A program made the position numbers and the translations under genes. This document shows positions 27,286 to 36,749 of a DNA stretch of 64,000 nt, piece after piece. Location of the stretch: positions 1,178,001 to 1,242,000 of the forward strand of contig NZ_CP011773.1 of the NCBI RefSeq assembly GCF_001021385.1, in the 5' to 3' direction. The first letter of the stretch is position 1, and each line of letters starts with the position of its first letter. Below the pieces are notes generated by a model, which was given only the letters and a program-made list of their open reading frames with translations, was not told the origin of the DNA and did no database searches. The stretch comes from Mycobacterium sp. EPa45 (lineage in GTDB: Bacteria > Actinomycetota > Actinomycetes > Mycobacteriales > Mycobacteriaceae).

Positions 27286-27797
27286 GGGGCACCTCCCTCC
27301 GGATAGAGCTTTCTGAACGCGCGCCGGGCGCGCACGAGTAGGGCTTCGGTGGCGTGCACGCTGCGTCCGATCAGGTCCGCACACTCAGGTACCGAACAGT
27401 CGTCCATGTAGCGCAGGGTCAGCACCACGCGGTGTGCGTCGGGCAATCGGGCCAGCACACTTTCGGCGACGATTCGGTCCAGCTGGGCGTCCCACTCATC
27501 GGCCGCTTGGCCGTCGGGAACGTCGGCGACCGTCACCGACGGCCTGGCCGCGCGGCGCCGGTAGTGGTCGGCGAGTTTGTGCCGGGCCACGCCGAGCAAC
27601 CAGGGGACCGCGAGAGGTGGCGGCGCCGAACGGCGGGCGGCGTCCATCGCGGCCAGGAACGTCTCCGAGGTGAGGTCCTCGGCGGTGGCCTGATCACCGC
27701 ACCGGCGGACGAAGTAGCCGTAGACGACCGGTAGTGCGTCGTCGTAGAGCTCCAACAGCCGGTACGGAGCATCGGGTGGTTCCGGATCCGCGCTCAC
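27282..27797 (-). CDS. ECF-family RNA polymerase sigma factor
   Basis: A 171-residue extracytoplasmic-function sigma factor. Region 2 is seen in LPVVYGYFVRRCGDQATAEDLTSETFLAA and VPWLLGVARHKLADHYRRRA. Region 4 is seen in RLPDAHRVVLTLRYMDDCSVPECADLIGRSVHATEALLVRARRAFRK. The GTG at 27797 (MSADPEPPD) is a tentative start preceded by AGGGA; a longer frame starting TTG at 27845 adds 16 residues of low plausibility. It is the first gene of a two-gene operon with the VOC protein. Its regulon is unknown. Confidence 0.88.
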   Translation of the reverse strand: MSADPEPPDAPYRLLELYDDALPVVYGYFVRRCGDQATAEDLTSETFLAAMDAARRSAPPPLAVPWLLGVARHKLADHYRRRAARPSVTVADVPDGQAADEWDAQLDRIVAESVLARLPDAHRVVLTLRYMDDCSVPECADLIGRSVHATEALLVRARRAFRKLYPEGGAP

Positions 27798-27877
27798 ATC
27801 CCTATCGTCGTCGTGCGAGAGCGATCTCCGACGCGTCGGGACCAACTTTTTTCAGGCGACCGCTTCCGAGTCACGGA

Positions 27878-28510
27878 TCAGAGCCGGCCGAGACCGTTCG
27901 CGACGACGTCGAACGCATCGCCCAGCGCCTGCGGCAGCGACACGGCCTCGTCGGCCAGCCAGTGCTCGTAGGCCGACAGCGCGACGCCGAGCATCAGCCA
28001 GGCGACCGACTGCGGTACCAGGTCGCCGGGCTTGCTGCCGGTGCGTGCGGCCACGAAGTCCGCGACCACTCCGCGCCAGCCGGCATACATGGTCATCGAG
28101 TGCGCCTGCAGCTCGGCGGTCTGCAGGATCACCCGCATCCGCTGCCGGTGCCGCTCGGTCTCGGAGGAGTCAAAAGTGTTGAACGCCAACAATGCTGAGC
28201 GTAATGCCAGGCTGATCGGTTCGTCGTCGCCGACCCGGTCGAACAGGTCGCGGAAGTGCTGCAGGTGGGCGTCGAAATCTCCCCAGGGGATCGCGTTCTT
28301 CGAGGAGTAGTACCGGAACAGAGTGCGCCGGGCTATCCCCGACGCCTGGGCCACGTCGTCGACGCTGACCGAGCCGAATCCGTAGTTCGCGAACAGATCG
28401 AGTGCGACGTCGGTGATGTGGTCCTGGGTGGTCGACCGGCGCCGGCCTACGCGGGCGCTCGGAGAACCCTGCGACGCACCCACAGCAGGACCCCCTGAAC
28501 CAGCCGCCAT
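27878..28510 (-). CDS. mftR: Mycofactocin system TetR regulator MftR
   Basis: A 210-residue TetR protein. [48 protein letters not shown], with [12 protein letters not shown] after it, a signature of the MftR subgroup. It is divergent from mftA, as in M. tuberculosis (Rv0691c). MftR of M. smegmatis is reported to repress mft genes and to respond to long-chain acyl-CoA; the same is likely here. The operator is probably the palindrome at 28556-28576 between the two genes. Confidence 0.93.
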   Translation of the reverse strand: MAAGSGGPAVGASQGSPSARVGRRRSTTQDHITDVALDLFANYGFGSVSVDDVAQASGIARRTLFRYYSSKNAIPWGDFDAHLQHFRDLFDRVGDDEPISLALRSALLAFNTFDSSETERHRQRMRVILQTAELQAHSMTMYAGWRGVVADFVAARTGSKPGDLVPQSVAWLMLGVALSAYEHWLADEAVSLPQALGDAFDVVANGLGRL

Positions 28511-28555
28511 CGATCCACCTCTTTCTTTTCGGCACTCGATGCCATATTCTTGCGA

Positions 28556-28576
28556 TCTCGATCACAATTGTCGAGA
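28556..28576. promoter_or_regulatory. Candidate MftR operator in the mftR-mftA intergenic region
   Basis: A perfect 6-bp inverted repeat tctcga/tcgaga with a 9-base centre (tcacaattg) lies between the divergent mftR and mftA. A TATTCT hexamer at 28545-28550 could be the mftA -10 box, which would place the palindrome over the transcription start, a natural site for a TetR repressor. Confidence 0.55.
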
Positions 28577-28603
28577 ACCTAGGCCGACGAAAGGGTGCTT
28601 TTC

Positions 28604-28699
28604 ATGGAGCCGAGCCAGACAACCGAGACCGAAACCGAACTGGTGACCGAGTCGCTGGTCGAAGAGGTCTCCATCGACGGGATGTGCGGGGTCTACTGA
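28604..28699 (+). CDS. mftA: Mycofactocin precursor peptide MftA
   Basis: A 31-residue ribosomally made precursor. The N-terminal leader is rich in Glu and Thr ([14 protein letters not shown]) and the C-terminus reads IDGMCGVY, the invariant mycofactocin core. MftC decarboxylates the last Tyr and joins it to the preceding Val; the two residues become the cofactor and the rest is removed. A GACGAAAGGG ribosome site precedes the ATG. The stop lies two bases before the mftB GTG. It is the first gene of mftABCDEFG. Confidence 0.97.
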   Translation: MEPSQTTETETELVTESLVEEVSIDGMCGVY

Positions 28700-28701
28700 C
28701 C

Positions 28702-29016
28702 GTGCCCGCCCACGCTGTGGGCGATCCGGCTGTGGCCGGGTCGGCCTTCGACCCGGCACTCAGCTGGCGCCTGCATCCGCAGGTGGCCGTGCGCCCCGAG
28801 CCCTTCGGTGCACTGCTGTACCACTTCGGCACCCGGAAGCTGTCGTTCTTGAAGAACCGCACCATCCTGGCCGTGGTGAACTCGCTGGACGAACATCCCG
28901 ACGCGCGATCCGCCCTGCGGGCCGCCGGCGTCGACGAGCCCGACGAGGCGCCCTACCTTCATGCGTTGAGTGTGCTGGTGACCTCGAACATGCTGACTTG
29001 CAAGGATTCTCAATGA
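28702..29016 (+). CDS. mftB: Mycofactocin precursor-binding chaperone MftB
   Basis: A 104-residue peptide chaperone with a PqqD-like (RiPP recognition element) fold, which presents MftA to the radical-SAM enzyme MftC. Visible segments are LSWRLHPQVAVRPEPFGALLYHFGTRKLSFLKN and the C-terminal ALSVLVTSNMLTC. The GTG at 28702 follows the mftA stop by two bases; its own stop overlaps the mftC ATG (ATGA). Confidence 0.94.
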   Translation: MPAHAVGDPAVAGSAFDPALSWRLHPQVAVRPEPFGALLYHFGTRKLSFLKNRTILAVVNSLDEHPDARSALRAAGVDEPDEAPYLHALSVLVTSNMLTCKDSQ

Positions 29017-30176
29017 CTTCGGTGGTACCCCGGCTGATCGAGCAGTTCGAGCAAGGTCTTGACGCGCCGATCTGCCTGACCTGGGAACTGACCTACGCCT
29101 GCAACCTGGCGTGTGTGCACTGCCTGTCGTCGTCGGGCAAGCGCGATCCCCGCGAGCTGTCTACGGCGGAGTGCATGGGCATCATCGACGAGCTCGAACG
29201 CATGCAGGTCTTCTACGTCAACATCGGCGGCGGCGAACCCACTGTGCGGCCTGACTTTTGGGAGTTGGTCGACTACGCCACCGCCCACCACGTGGGGGTC
29301 AAGTTCTCCACCAACGGTGTGCGCATCACCCCCGAGGTGGCCGCGCGGCTGGCCGCCAGCGACTACGTCGACGTGCAGATCTCCCTGGACGGCGCGACCG
29401 CCGTAGTCAACGACGCAGTCCGCGGTCCCGGCTCGTTCGAGATGGCCACCCGAGCGCTCGAGAATCTCGCCGCGGCGGGGTTCTCCGACGCCAAGATCTC
29501 CGTGGTGGTCACCCGCCACAACGTCGACCAGCTCGATGAATTCAAAGCTCTCGCCGACCGCTACGGCGCCACCCTGCGCATCACCCGGCTACGTCCTTCC
29601 GGGCGTGGAGCCGACGTCTGGGACGAACTGCATCCCACTCCCGAGCAGCAGGTGACGCTCTACAACTGGCTGGTCGCCAAGGGCGAGGGAGTGCTGACCG
29701 GTGACTCGTTCTTCCACCTGTCCGGTCTGGGCGCGCCGGGTGCGTTGGCCGGCCTGAACATGTGCGGTGCCGGGCGGGTGGTGTGCCTGATCGACCCCGT
29801 CGGTGACGTCTACGCCTGCCCGTTCGCCATCCACGACCGGTTTCTGGCCGGAAACGTGGTGTCAGACAACGGTTTCGACAACGTCTGGAAGAATTCGCCG
29901 CTGTTCCGCGAACTGCGCGAGCCGCAGTCGGCCGGCGCCTGCGGAAGCTGCGGGCACTACGACGCCTGCCGGGGTGGCTGCATGGCCGCGAAGTTCTTCA
30001 CCGGCCTGCCGCTGGACGGCCCCGACCCGGAATGCGTCGAGGGCTACGGGGTACCCGCCCTGGCAGGAGAGCGCGACAAGCCCCGCCCCAGCGCCGACCA
30101 CTCCCGCGGCAAGCCGATCATGCTGACCCTGTCCACCCGGCCGCCGACCAAGCCCTGCAACGAAAGTCCGATCTGA
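29013..30176 (+). CDS. mftC: Mycofactocin radical-SAM maturase MftC
   Basis: A 387-residue radical-SAM/SPASM enzyme. The CxxxCxxC cluster site is Cys30, Cys34 and Cys37 (TYACNLACVHCLSS). GGGEPT-type sequence NIGGGEPT follows. The SPASM domain near the C-terminus holds auxiliary-cluster cysteines in MCGAGRVVCLIDPVGDVYACPF and CGSCGHYDACRGGC. It oxidatively decarboxylates the C-terminal Tyr of MftA, then forms the Val-Tyr carbon-carbon bond. It overlaps mftB (ATGA). It matches Rv0693, once annotated as pqqE. Confidence 0.97.
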   Translation: MTSVVPRLIEQFEQGLDAPICLTWELTYACNLACVHCLSSSGKRDPRELSTAECMGIIDELERMQVFYVNIGGGEPTVRPDFWELVDYATAHHVGVKFSTNGVRITPEVAARLAASDYVDVQISLDGATAVVNDAVRGPGSFEMATRALENLAAAGFSDAKISVVVTRHNVDQLDEFKALADRYGATLRITRLRPSGRGADVWDELHPTPEQQVTLYNWLVAKGEGVLTGDSFFHLSGLGAPGALAGLNMCGAGRVVCLIDPVGDVYACPFAIHDRFLAGNVVSDNGFDNVWKNSPLFRELREPQSAGACGSCGHYDACRGGCMAAKFFTGLPLDGPDPECVEGYGVPALAGERDKPRPSADHSRGKPIMLTLSTRPPTKPCNESPI

Positions 30177-30179
30177 GTC

Positions 30180-31373
30180 ATGGCACGCGACACCTGGTTC
30201 GAAACCGTCGCCATCGCGCAGGAGCGCGCCAAGAAGCGCCTCCCCAAGTCTGCGTACGGCGCACTCATCGGGGGCAGTGAAAAGGGCCTCACCGTCAACG
30301 GCAACAACGAGGCCTTCAACGAGCTCGGCTTCGCGCCGCACGTCATCGGTGCTCTTGAAAAGCGTGACATGGCAACGACCGTCATGGGCCAAGAAGTTTC
30401 GCTGCCGGTGCTGATCTCGCCGACCGGGGTCCAGGCTGTGCACCCCGACGGAGAGGTGGCCGTCGCCCGCGCCGCAGCGGCCCGCGGTACCGCGATGGGG
30501 CTGTCATCGTTTGCCAGCAAGCCCGTCGAAGAGGTCGTTGCGGCCAACCCGAAGACGTTCTTCCAGATCTACTGGCTGGGTGGCCGGGACGCTATCGCCG
30601 CCCGCGCCGAGCGGGCCCGCGCGGCCGGGGCGGTCGGTCTGATCGTGACCACCGACTGGAGCTTCAGCCACGGGCGGGACTGGGGCAGTCCCAAGATCCC
30701 GGAGAAAATGGATCTGGCGACCATGGTCAAGATGAGTCCCGAGGTCCTCACCAAGCCGCGCTGGTTTTACCAGTGGGCCAAGACCCTGCGTCCGCCTGCG
30801 CTGTCGGTGCCGAACCAGGCCGCCAAGGGTGAGCCCGGTCCGGCGTTCTTCGACGCCTACGGCCAGTGGATGGGCACGCCCCCGCCGACCTGGGACGACA
30901 TCGCCTGGCTGCGCGAGCTGTGGGGCGGACCCTTCATGCTCAAGGGCGTGATGCGTATCGACGATGCCAAACGCGCTGTGGATGCTGGCGTTTCGGCGAT
31001 CTCGGTGTCCAATCACGGTGGCAACAACCTGGACGGCACGCCGGCATCGATCCGGGCGCTGCCTGCCATCGCCTCCGCGGTCGGCGATCAGGTCGAGGTG
31101 CTTCTGGACGGCGGCGTCCGCCGCGGCAGCGACGTTGTCAAGGCCCTGGCGCTGGGCGCTCGCGCGGTCATGATCGGGCGTGCCTACCTGTGGGGTCTGG
31201 CGGCCAACGGTCAGGCGGGTGTGGAGAACGTCCTCGACATCCTGACCGGCGGCATCGACTCCGCCCTACGAGGGCTGGGGAAGGCGTCGGTGCACGACCT
31301 GACACCCGAGGACATCCTGGTGCCGGACGGCTTCGTACGCGCGCTCGGAGTGCCCGGCGGCGAGGCGCACTGA
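30180..31373 (+). CDS. mftD: Pre-mycofactocin synthase MftD (FMN enzyme)
   Basis: A 397-residue FMN-dependent TIM-barrel enzyme of the lactate/glycolate-oxidase family. The catalytic region SNHGGNNLDG and the FMN-phosphate segment LDGGVRRGSDVVKALALGARAVMIGR are clear. In the mft pathway MftD deaminates the MftE product to the alpha-keto amide that gives the cofactor its redox activity. Old annotations call it L-lactate dehydrogenase (lldD1, Rv0694); the context inside mftA-G argues for the MftD role. It lies three bases after mftC. Confidence 0.96.
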   Translation: MARDTWFETVAIAQERAKKRLPKSAYGALIGGSEKGLTVNGNNEAFNELGFAPHVIGALEKRDMATTVMGQEVSLPVLISPTGVQAVHPDGEVAVARAAAARGTAMGLSSFASKPVEEVVAANPKTFFQIYWLGGRDAIAARAERARAAGAVGLIVTTDWSFSHGRDWGSPKIPEKMDLATMVKMSPEVLTKPRWFYQWAKTLRPPALSVPNQAAKGEPGPAFFDAYGQWMGTPPPTWDDIAWLRELWGGPFMLKGVMRIDDAKRAVDAGVSAISVSNHGGNNLDGTPASIRALPAIASAVGDQVEVLLDGGVRRGSDVVKALALGARAVMIGRAYLWGLAANGQAGVENVLDILTGGIDSALRGLGKASVHDLTPEDILVPDGFVRALGVPGGEAH

Positions 31374-31499
31374 CTGCGCCATAGGCAAGCCTTTGGTGCT
31401 GGCGTGACTGACGGGACGATGGTGAACGCTCCGGGTGGACCGGTGCGTTCGGTTTCTGAAAGAAATCCGTCTTCTCCTCGAACAATTGGCGCACGGCAG

Positions 31500-32243
31500 G
31501 TGAATTCGGCCTACCATCGGCGCGTGGCTTTTCGGGGCGAGCTGGGCAACATGACATCACGGCAGCTTCGCGATACCTCGCCCACGATCTTGATCCCGGT
31601 CGGCTCGACCGAGCAGCACGGCCCGCACCTGCCGCTGGATACCGACACCCGCATCGCCACCGCGGTCGCCCGGGACGCGGCCGACCATCTCGACCGATCC
31701 GATCATGATCGTTATTTGCTCGCACCCCCGATCGCCTACGGCGCCTCGGGCGAGCACGAAGGGTTCGCCGGGACGGTGTCGATCGGCTCCGAGGTGCTGA
31801 CGACCGTGCTGGTCGAGTACGGCCGGTCGGCGTGCGGCTGGGCGCGGCGGGTCGTCTTCGTCAACGGCCACGGCGGCAACCTGGAAGCGATGCGCTCGGC
31901 TGTGCGACTGCTGCGGGCCGAGGGCCGCGACGCCGCCTGGTGCCCCTGCCTCGCCGAGGGCGGTGACGCCCACGCCGGCCATACGGAAACGTCTGTATTG
32001 CTACATATTTCACCTGCGGACGTCCACACCGATGTTTGGTGTAGCGGGAACCGGGCACCACTGGCTACCCTTTTGCCGCAGATGCGTCACGGGGGGGTGG
32101 CTGCGGTGAGTGAGGTGGGCGTGCTGGGTGACCCGACGACGGCGACTCCGGTGGAAGGTGAGCGCATCTTCGCGGAGATGGTCGCGGATTGTTCGCGGCG
32201 GATCGATCGGTGGCGCCCGGCCGATGACGGGATGTTGCTATGA
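31500..32243 (+). CDS. mftE: Mycofactocin peptidase MftE (creatininase family)
   Basis: A 247-residue metal-dependent amidohydrolase of the creatininase family. Metal ligands lie in [23 protein letters not shown] and HAGHTETS. MftE cuts the modified MftA just before the cross-linked Val-Tyr to release the cofactor precursor. The GTG at 31500 (VNSAYHRRV) is chosen because it matches the start of the M. tuberculosis homologue Rv0695; the frame is open further up. The 126-bp gap after mftD is the largest in the operon and may hold a second promoter. It overlaps mftF (ATGA). Confidence 0.93.
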   Translation: MNSAYHRRVAFRGELGNMTSRQLRDTSPTILIPVGSTEQHGPHLPLDTDTRIATAVARDAADHLDRSDHDRYLLAPPIAYGASGEHEGFAGTVSIGSEVLTTVLVEYGRSACGWARRVVFVNGHGGNLEAMRSAVRLLRAEGRDAAWCPCLAEGGDAHAGHTETSVLLHISPADVHTDVWCSGNRAPLATLLPQMRHGGVAAVSEVGVLGDPTTATPVEGERIFAEMVADCSRRIDRWRPADDGMLL

Positions 32244-33652
32244 CCCAGCCGCGGTTGCCCGACGGCTTCGCGGTCCAGGTCGATCGTCGCGTGCGCACCC
32301 TCGCCGAGGGCTCGGCCCTACTCGGTGGTTCCCCGACCCGGCTGCTGCGCCTGGCGCCGTCCGCCCAGACCTTGCTCGCCGGCGGTCGCCTCGAGGTACG
32401 CGACGCCGTGAGCGCGCAGCTGGCCCGTACGCTGCTCGACGCCACGGTCGCTCATCCACGCCCGGCCGGCGGTCCGTCACACCGGGATGTCACGATCGTA
32501 ATCCCGGTGCGCGACAACCCGTTTGGACTCTACCGTCTGGTCATGTCGCTGCGTGGAATGCGGGTGGTGGTAGTCGACGACGGGTCGGAGACTTCGGTTC
32601 AGCCCGACGACTTCGCCGGCGCCCGCTGCGACGTCGAGGTGGTGCGCCACCCGCGTAGCAAGGGGCCGGCGGCCGCCCGCAACACGGGGCTGGTGGCCTG
32701 CACAACAGATTTCGTCGCCTTCCTGGATTCCGATGTTGTGCCGCGGCGCGGCTGGCTGGAGGCGCTGCTTGGGCATTTCTGCGACCCCGCGGTGGCGCTG
32801 GTTGCTCCCCGCATCGTCGGGCTCGGGCACAGTGATCAGTTGGTCGCCCGGTACGAGGCAGTGCGGTCATCGCTGGACCTCGGTGAGCGGGAAGCGCCGG
32901 TGATGCCCTACGGCCCGGTGTCCTACGTGCCCAGTGCGGCGATCATCTGCCGGCGTTCTGCGCTTCTCGAGGTCGGGGGCTTCGACGAGACGCTGCCGTC
33001 GGGGGAGGACGTCGACCTGTGCTGGCGACTCATCGAAGCGGGCTCCCGGCTGCGCTACGAGCCGATCGCACTGGTCGCCCACGAACACCGCACCCAGATG
33101 CGGGAGTGGCTGGGCCGCAAGGCATTCTATGGCAGTTCGGCGGCTCCGCTGTCGATCCGGCATCCGGACAAGATGGCTCCGGTGGTGATCTCGGCATGGA
33201 GCCTGCTGGTGTGGTTACTGATGGCGTTGGGCTCGGTGACCGGTTGTGTGGCGTCGCTGGTCTTCGCCGGGGTGACCACTCGCCGCACGGCCAAGGCCAT
33301 GCAGAACACCGATGCCGGGATCTCCGCCGTGGTACAGCTGGCCCTGCGTGGCATCGGTGCTGCCGCTCTGCAACTGTCGGCGGCGGTCTGCCGGCACTAT
33401 TGGCCGCTGGCCCTGGTGGCGGCCCTGCTGTCCCGGCGGTGCCGGCAGGTGATCCTGGTTGCCGCGGTGCTCGACGGAGTCCAGGACTGGCTCCGCCGCA
33501 ACCGCGGGACCGAGGTGGAGGGCAAGCCGATCGGCCTGCTCGCCTACCTGTTCTTCAAGCGCCTCGACGATCTGGCCTACGGCGCCGGGTTGTGGACGGG
33601 TGTGGTCCGCGAGCGCACATTGCGGCCGCTGAAGCCGCAGATCAAAACCTGA
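32240..33652 (+). CDS. mftF: Mycofactocin glycosyltransferase MftF
   Basis: A 470-residue family-2 glycosyltransferase. The catalytic core shows [40 protein letters not shown] with the DxD-type acid pair, and [19 protein letters not shown]. One or two hydrophobic helices near [23 protein letters not shown] suggest membrane anchoring. MftF adds beta-1,4-linked glucose units to pre-mycofactocin. It overlaps mftE by ATGA and is five bases before mftG. It matches Rv0696. Confidence 0.95.
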   Translation: MTQPRLPDGFAVQVDRRVRTLAEGSALLGGSPTRLLRLAPSAQTLLAGGRLEVRDAVSAQLARTLLDATVAHPRPAGGPSHRDVTIVIPVRDNPFGLYRLVMSLRGMRVVVVDDGSETSVQPDDFAGARCDVEVVRHPRSKGPAAARNTGLVACTTDFVAFLDSDVVPRRGWLEALLGHFCDPAVALVAPRIVGLGHSDQLVARYEAVRSSLDLGEREAPVMPYGPVSYVPSAAIICRRSALLEVGGFDETLPSGEDVDLCWRLIEAGSRLRYEPIALVAHEHRTQMREWLGRKAFYGSSAAPLSIRHPDKMAPVVISAWSLLVWLLMALGSVTGCVASLVFAGVTTRRTAKAMQNTDAGISAVVQLALRGIGAAALQLSAAVCRHYWPLALVAALLSRRCRQVILVAAVLDGVQDWLRRNRGTEVEGKPIGLLAYLFFKRLDDLAYGAGLWTGVVRERTLRPLKPQIKT

Positions 33653-33656
33653 CTCG

Positions 33657-35099
33657 GTGGTCGACCCCGTAGCGCACAGCGACGTCCTGATCGTCGGTGC
33701 GGGCAGCGCCGGATCCGTGCTGGCCGAACGTCTCTCGGCGGACCCCGCCTGCCGGGTCACTGTCGTGGAAGCCGGGCTCGGCCCCGACGCACCCGGAGTC
33801 CGGGAGCTCACCCGCAACGGCCTTCAGCTGCCCATCGGCGCTGCGAGCCCGCTGGCCCAGCGCTATCGCACCCAGCTGACTGATGAGCCGCCCCGCGGCG
33901 CCGACCTGGTGCGCGGTGTGACGGTGGGCGGCTCCGGTGCGGTCAACGGCGGCTATTTCTGCCGGGCACTGCCGATCGACTTCGACGGGCCGGGCCTGCC
34001 GGGCTGGTCGTGGCACGAGGTCGGTCCGCACTACCGCGCCATCGAGACCGACCTCGATTTCCCCGATCGCGCCGACGGTGGTCCCATCGCGATCCGGCGC
34101 ACCCACGAACTCGTCGGCAGCACAGCAGCTTTCGCCGACACTGCCCACGCCTTCGGATTGCGCTGGCTACCTGACCTCAATGCCGAACCGGTCGGGGACA
34201 ACGCGCCGCCGGGAATCGGGGCGGTGCCGCTGAACATCGTCGACGGTGTCCGCAGCGGTCCCGGCGCGGCATTCCTGGAACCGGCCATCGCCCGGCCGAA
34301 TCTGACGGTGCTGCCGGGCACCCGCGTCCTGCGGCTCCGGTTATCCGCCGGGCGGGTGGTCGGGGTGGACACCGCGGGACCGAGCGGGCCCGCTTCGTTG
34401 CAGGCGGATCGGGTCGTGTTATCGGCGGGTGCCATCGGGTCGGCGCAACTTCTGATGCTCTCCGGTATTGGTCCCGCCGTGACCCTGAACCGGCTCGGCA
34501 TCGCGGTCTCGGCCGACCTACCGGTGGGGCGACGAACCTGGGACCACCCGGAGTGGGTGCTGCCAACCACATGGACGGTCGTCCCACAACGGCCGGTGCT
34601 CGAAGTGGTGCTGGTGGCTGATGGAATCGAAATCCGGCCTTACACAGGCGGTTTCATTGCGATGGTCGGTGACGGTACCCTCGGCCGCCCAGACTGGCCG
34701 CATCTCGGGGTGGCGCTGATGACTCCTCGCGCCCACGGCCGCGTCTCGCTGGTGTCGGACGATCCCATGGTGCCCCCGTTGATCGAACACCACTACGACG
34801 GCGCCGCCGAAGACGTGGCCGCGTTGCGGCGCGGCTGCGAATACGCCGCCGAGATGCTCGGAACGACGACGCAGCTCGGCGAACCGATGTGGTCGACATC
34901 GCAGCATCTCTGCGGCACCGCACCGATGGGTCACGACAGCGACGACTACGCCGTCGTCGACCCGCGGTGCCGGGTGCGGGGGATCGACAACCTCTGGGTG
35001 GTGGACGGCTCAGTGCTGCCGCGGATCACCGGTCGCGGCCCCCACGCGACGATCGCGATGATCGGGCACCGGGTCGCCGAATTCGTCTCGGCGGGTTAG
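33657..35099 (+). CDS. mftG: Mycofactocin-associated GMC oxidoreductase MftG
   Basis: A 480-residue FAD enzyme of the glucose-methanol-choline family. The FAD motif DVLIVGAGSAGSVLAERLSAD is at the N-terminus; VTVGGSGAVNGGYF follows. The C-terminal catalytic part has SQHLCGTAPMG and DGSVLPRITGRGPHATIAMIGHRVAEF. MftG is thought to re-oxidise mycofactocinol and link it to respiration during alcohol growth. It closes the mft operon. Its last 90 bases overlap the convergent MFS gene, so transcripts from the two promoters would be antisense to each other there. Confidence 0.94.
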   Translation: MVDPVAHSDVLIVGAGSAGSVLAERLSADPACRVTVVEAGLGPDAPGVRELTRNGLQLPIGAASPLAQRYRTQLTDEPPRGADLVRGVTVGGSGAVNGGYFCRALPIDFDGPGLPGWSWHEVGPHYRAIETDLDFPDRADGGPIAIRRTHELVGSTAAFADTAHAFGLRWLPDLNAEPVGDNAPPGIGAVPLNIVDGVRSGPGAAFLEPAIARPNLTVLPGTRVLRLRLSAGRVVGVDTAGPSGPASLQADRVVLSAGAIGSAQLLMLSGIGPAVTLNRLGIAVSADLPVGRRTWDHPEWVLPTTWTVVPQRPVLEVVLVADGIEIRPYTGGFIAMVGDGTLGRPDWPHLGVALMTPRAHGRVSLVSDDPMVPPLIEHHYDGAAEDVAALRRGCEYAAEMLGTTTQLGEPMWSTSQHLCGTAPMGHDSDDYAVVDPRCRVRGIDNLWVVDGSVLPRITGRGPHATIAMIGHRVAEFVSAG

Positions 35100-36656
35100 G
35101 TTTCGGACGAACCGCAATTGCCGGCCGTCACGGCCGGGGGCCCACAGCCCGATCAGAATCGCGGCGACGGCGACGAGGATCGATAGCACGCTGATCGAAC
35201 TCTGCATTGCGTGCAGGAATGCTGACTTGCTGATCTCGGCCAGTTGCGTGCCCGCCGGTCCGATCCGGGTGGACACCGCCAGCGCCTCTGCCAGTGATCC
35301 CCCGGCGGCCTCTCGCACCGGGGGCGGGAATGCGGCTAGCTGGTCGCCGAGGCGGTGGGTGTACTGCCCGGCCAATATCGAGCCGGCCAGGGCGATGCCC
35401 AGCGCGGCGCCGACCTCGCGGACAGTGTCGTTGACGGCTGATGCCACCCCCTGCTTGTCGTCGGGCGCGGCGTTCATGATCGCCGATGTCGTCGGCGCGG
35501 TGCACAGCCCGATGCCGGTGGCGAGCACCAGCAGTGGCCAGGCCAAGTCGATGTACGACGAATCGACGCGCAGCGTGAGCAGGCAGACGAACCCGGCCGC
35601 GAGGAACAGCAGTCCGGTGAAAATGACCAGGCGCAGACCCAATCGGGGCAGATACCAGGACGACGTCACCGAGAGAACGGCCAGCGGCAGCGTCAGGGGG
35701 GTGAAGGCCAGTGCTGTCTGCAGTGCCGAATAGCCCAGGATCAGCTGCGTGTACTGCATGACCAGATACATGAACCCGAAATTGGCCAGGAAGAACACCG
35801 CGATGGCGGCCGCTCCGGTGGCGAAATCGGCTCGGCGGAACAGGGATACGTCGAGCAGCGGATGGCGGCGGCGAACCTCGAAGACACCAAACGCCACTGT
35901 CAGCGCCAGACCCGCGCCGAGACAGCCGATCACCAGCGGGTCCGACCAGCCCCGCTGCGGCGCCTCGATGATGCCGAACACCAACACCGCGACGGCCCCG
36001 CCGATCAGCGCGGCGCCCGGCCAGTCCACCGCAGGGGCATCGGCATCGCGTGAATCGCTGACCGTCCATGTGAGCACGAACAGCAACACGCCGGCGCCGG
36101 CCAACGCCCAGAAGATCGACTGCCACGGCCAAAAGCGCAGCAGCAGGCCGGAACCCAGCATTCCGACGACCGCGCCACAGCCTGCCACTGCGGCCCAGAT
36201 GCCGACGGCCTTGGTGCGTTTTGACTTCGGATAGACCACCGTGAGCAGCGACAATGTGGCGGGCATGATGAATGCGGCACCGGCGCCGGCGACCGCCCGA
36301 GCGGCGATGATCTGGATCGGGGCATCGAAGACGAGCGGAGCCAACGAGGCCAGCGCGAAGATCGACAAGCCGATCAGCAGGGCGCCGCGGCGGCCGTACC
36401 GGTCACCGATGGCCCCGGCCGGGAGTAACAGACACGCCAGTACCAGGGTGTAGCTGTCGACCACCCAGGTCAGCTGGGATTGGGTCGCCGAGGTGGTGAC
36501 GGCGATGTCGCCCAGCGCGGTGTTGAGGGCGACCATCGAGGAGATCACCAACGCCACACCCAGGCAGGCGACGGTCAGAGTCCACGTTCGCTGCAGAGTC
36601 GAGACGTCACGCAGCCGGGTATCGGTACCCTTGTCGGGCCGGATCAAGGTGTCCAC
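35010..36656 (-). CDS. MFS drug/proton exporter (DHA2, 14-helix type)
   Basis: A 548-residue major-facilitator protein with about 14 hydrophobic helices, the EmrB/QacA layout. The motif GDRYGRRGALL between helices 2 and 3 and the start WTLTVACLGVALVISSMVALNTALGDIA are typical; WVVDSYTLVLACLLLPAG is the antiporter-specific helix 2 segment. It is divergent from a TetR gene across about 93 bp, the usual repressor/efflux-pump pair. The substrate is unknown. The C-terminal tail of about 40 residues is polar and overlaps mftG on the opposite strand. Confidence 0.92.
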   Translation of the reverse strand: MDTLIRPDKGTDTRLRDVSTLQRTWTLTVACLGVALVISSMVALNTALGDIAVTTSATQSQLTWVVDSYTLVLACLLLPAGAIGDRYGRRGALLIGLSIFALASLAPLVFDAPIQIIAARAVAGAGAAFIMPATLSLLTVVYPKSKRTKAVGIWAAVAGCGAVVGMLGSGLLLRFWPWQSIFWALAGAGVLLFVLTWTVSDSRDADAPAVDWPGAALIGGAVAVLVFGIIEAPQRGWSDPLVIGCLGAGLALTVAFGVFEVRRRHPLLDVSLFRRADFATGAAAIAVFFLANFGFMYLVMQYTQLILGYSALQTALAFTPLTLPLAVLSVTSSWYLPRLGLRLVIFTGLLFLAAGFVCLLTLRVDSSYIDLAWPLLVLATGIGLCTAPTTSAIMNAAPDDKQGVASAVNDTVREVGAALGIALAGSILAGQYTHRLGDQLAAFPPPVREAAGGSLAEALAVSTRIGPAGTQLAEISKSAFLHAMQSSISVLSILVAVAAILIGLWAPGRDGRQLRFVRNLTRRDEFGDPVPDHRDRRVGAATGDPRQH

Positions 36657-36749
36657 GTCAGGCGCCTTCCTTCGGTCGGGGGTCCTGTTTGGGACTATCC
36701 GTCTCGAAAGTATTCAAACGTGCGAAGCATCACCGGAGAGGATTTGGTC

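Noticed and set aside
30180..31373. L-lactate dehydrogenase (lldD) as the function
   Set aside because: The FMN fold fits both, but the position inside mftA-G supports MftD.
36480..36749. N-terminal extension of the TetR gene through the MFS gene
   Set aside because: A well-placed ribosome site and the HTH support the ATG at 36750; the extension is the complement of transmembrane-coding sequence.
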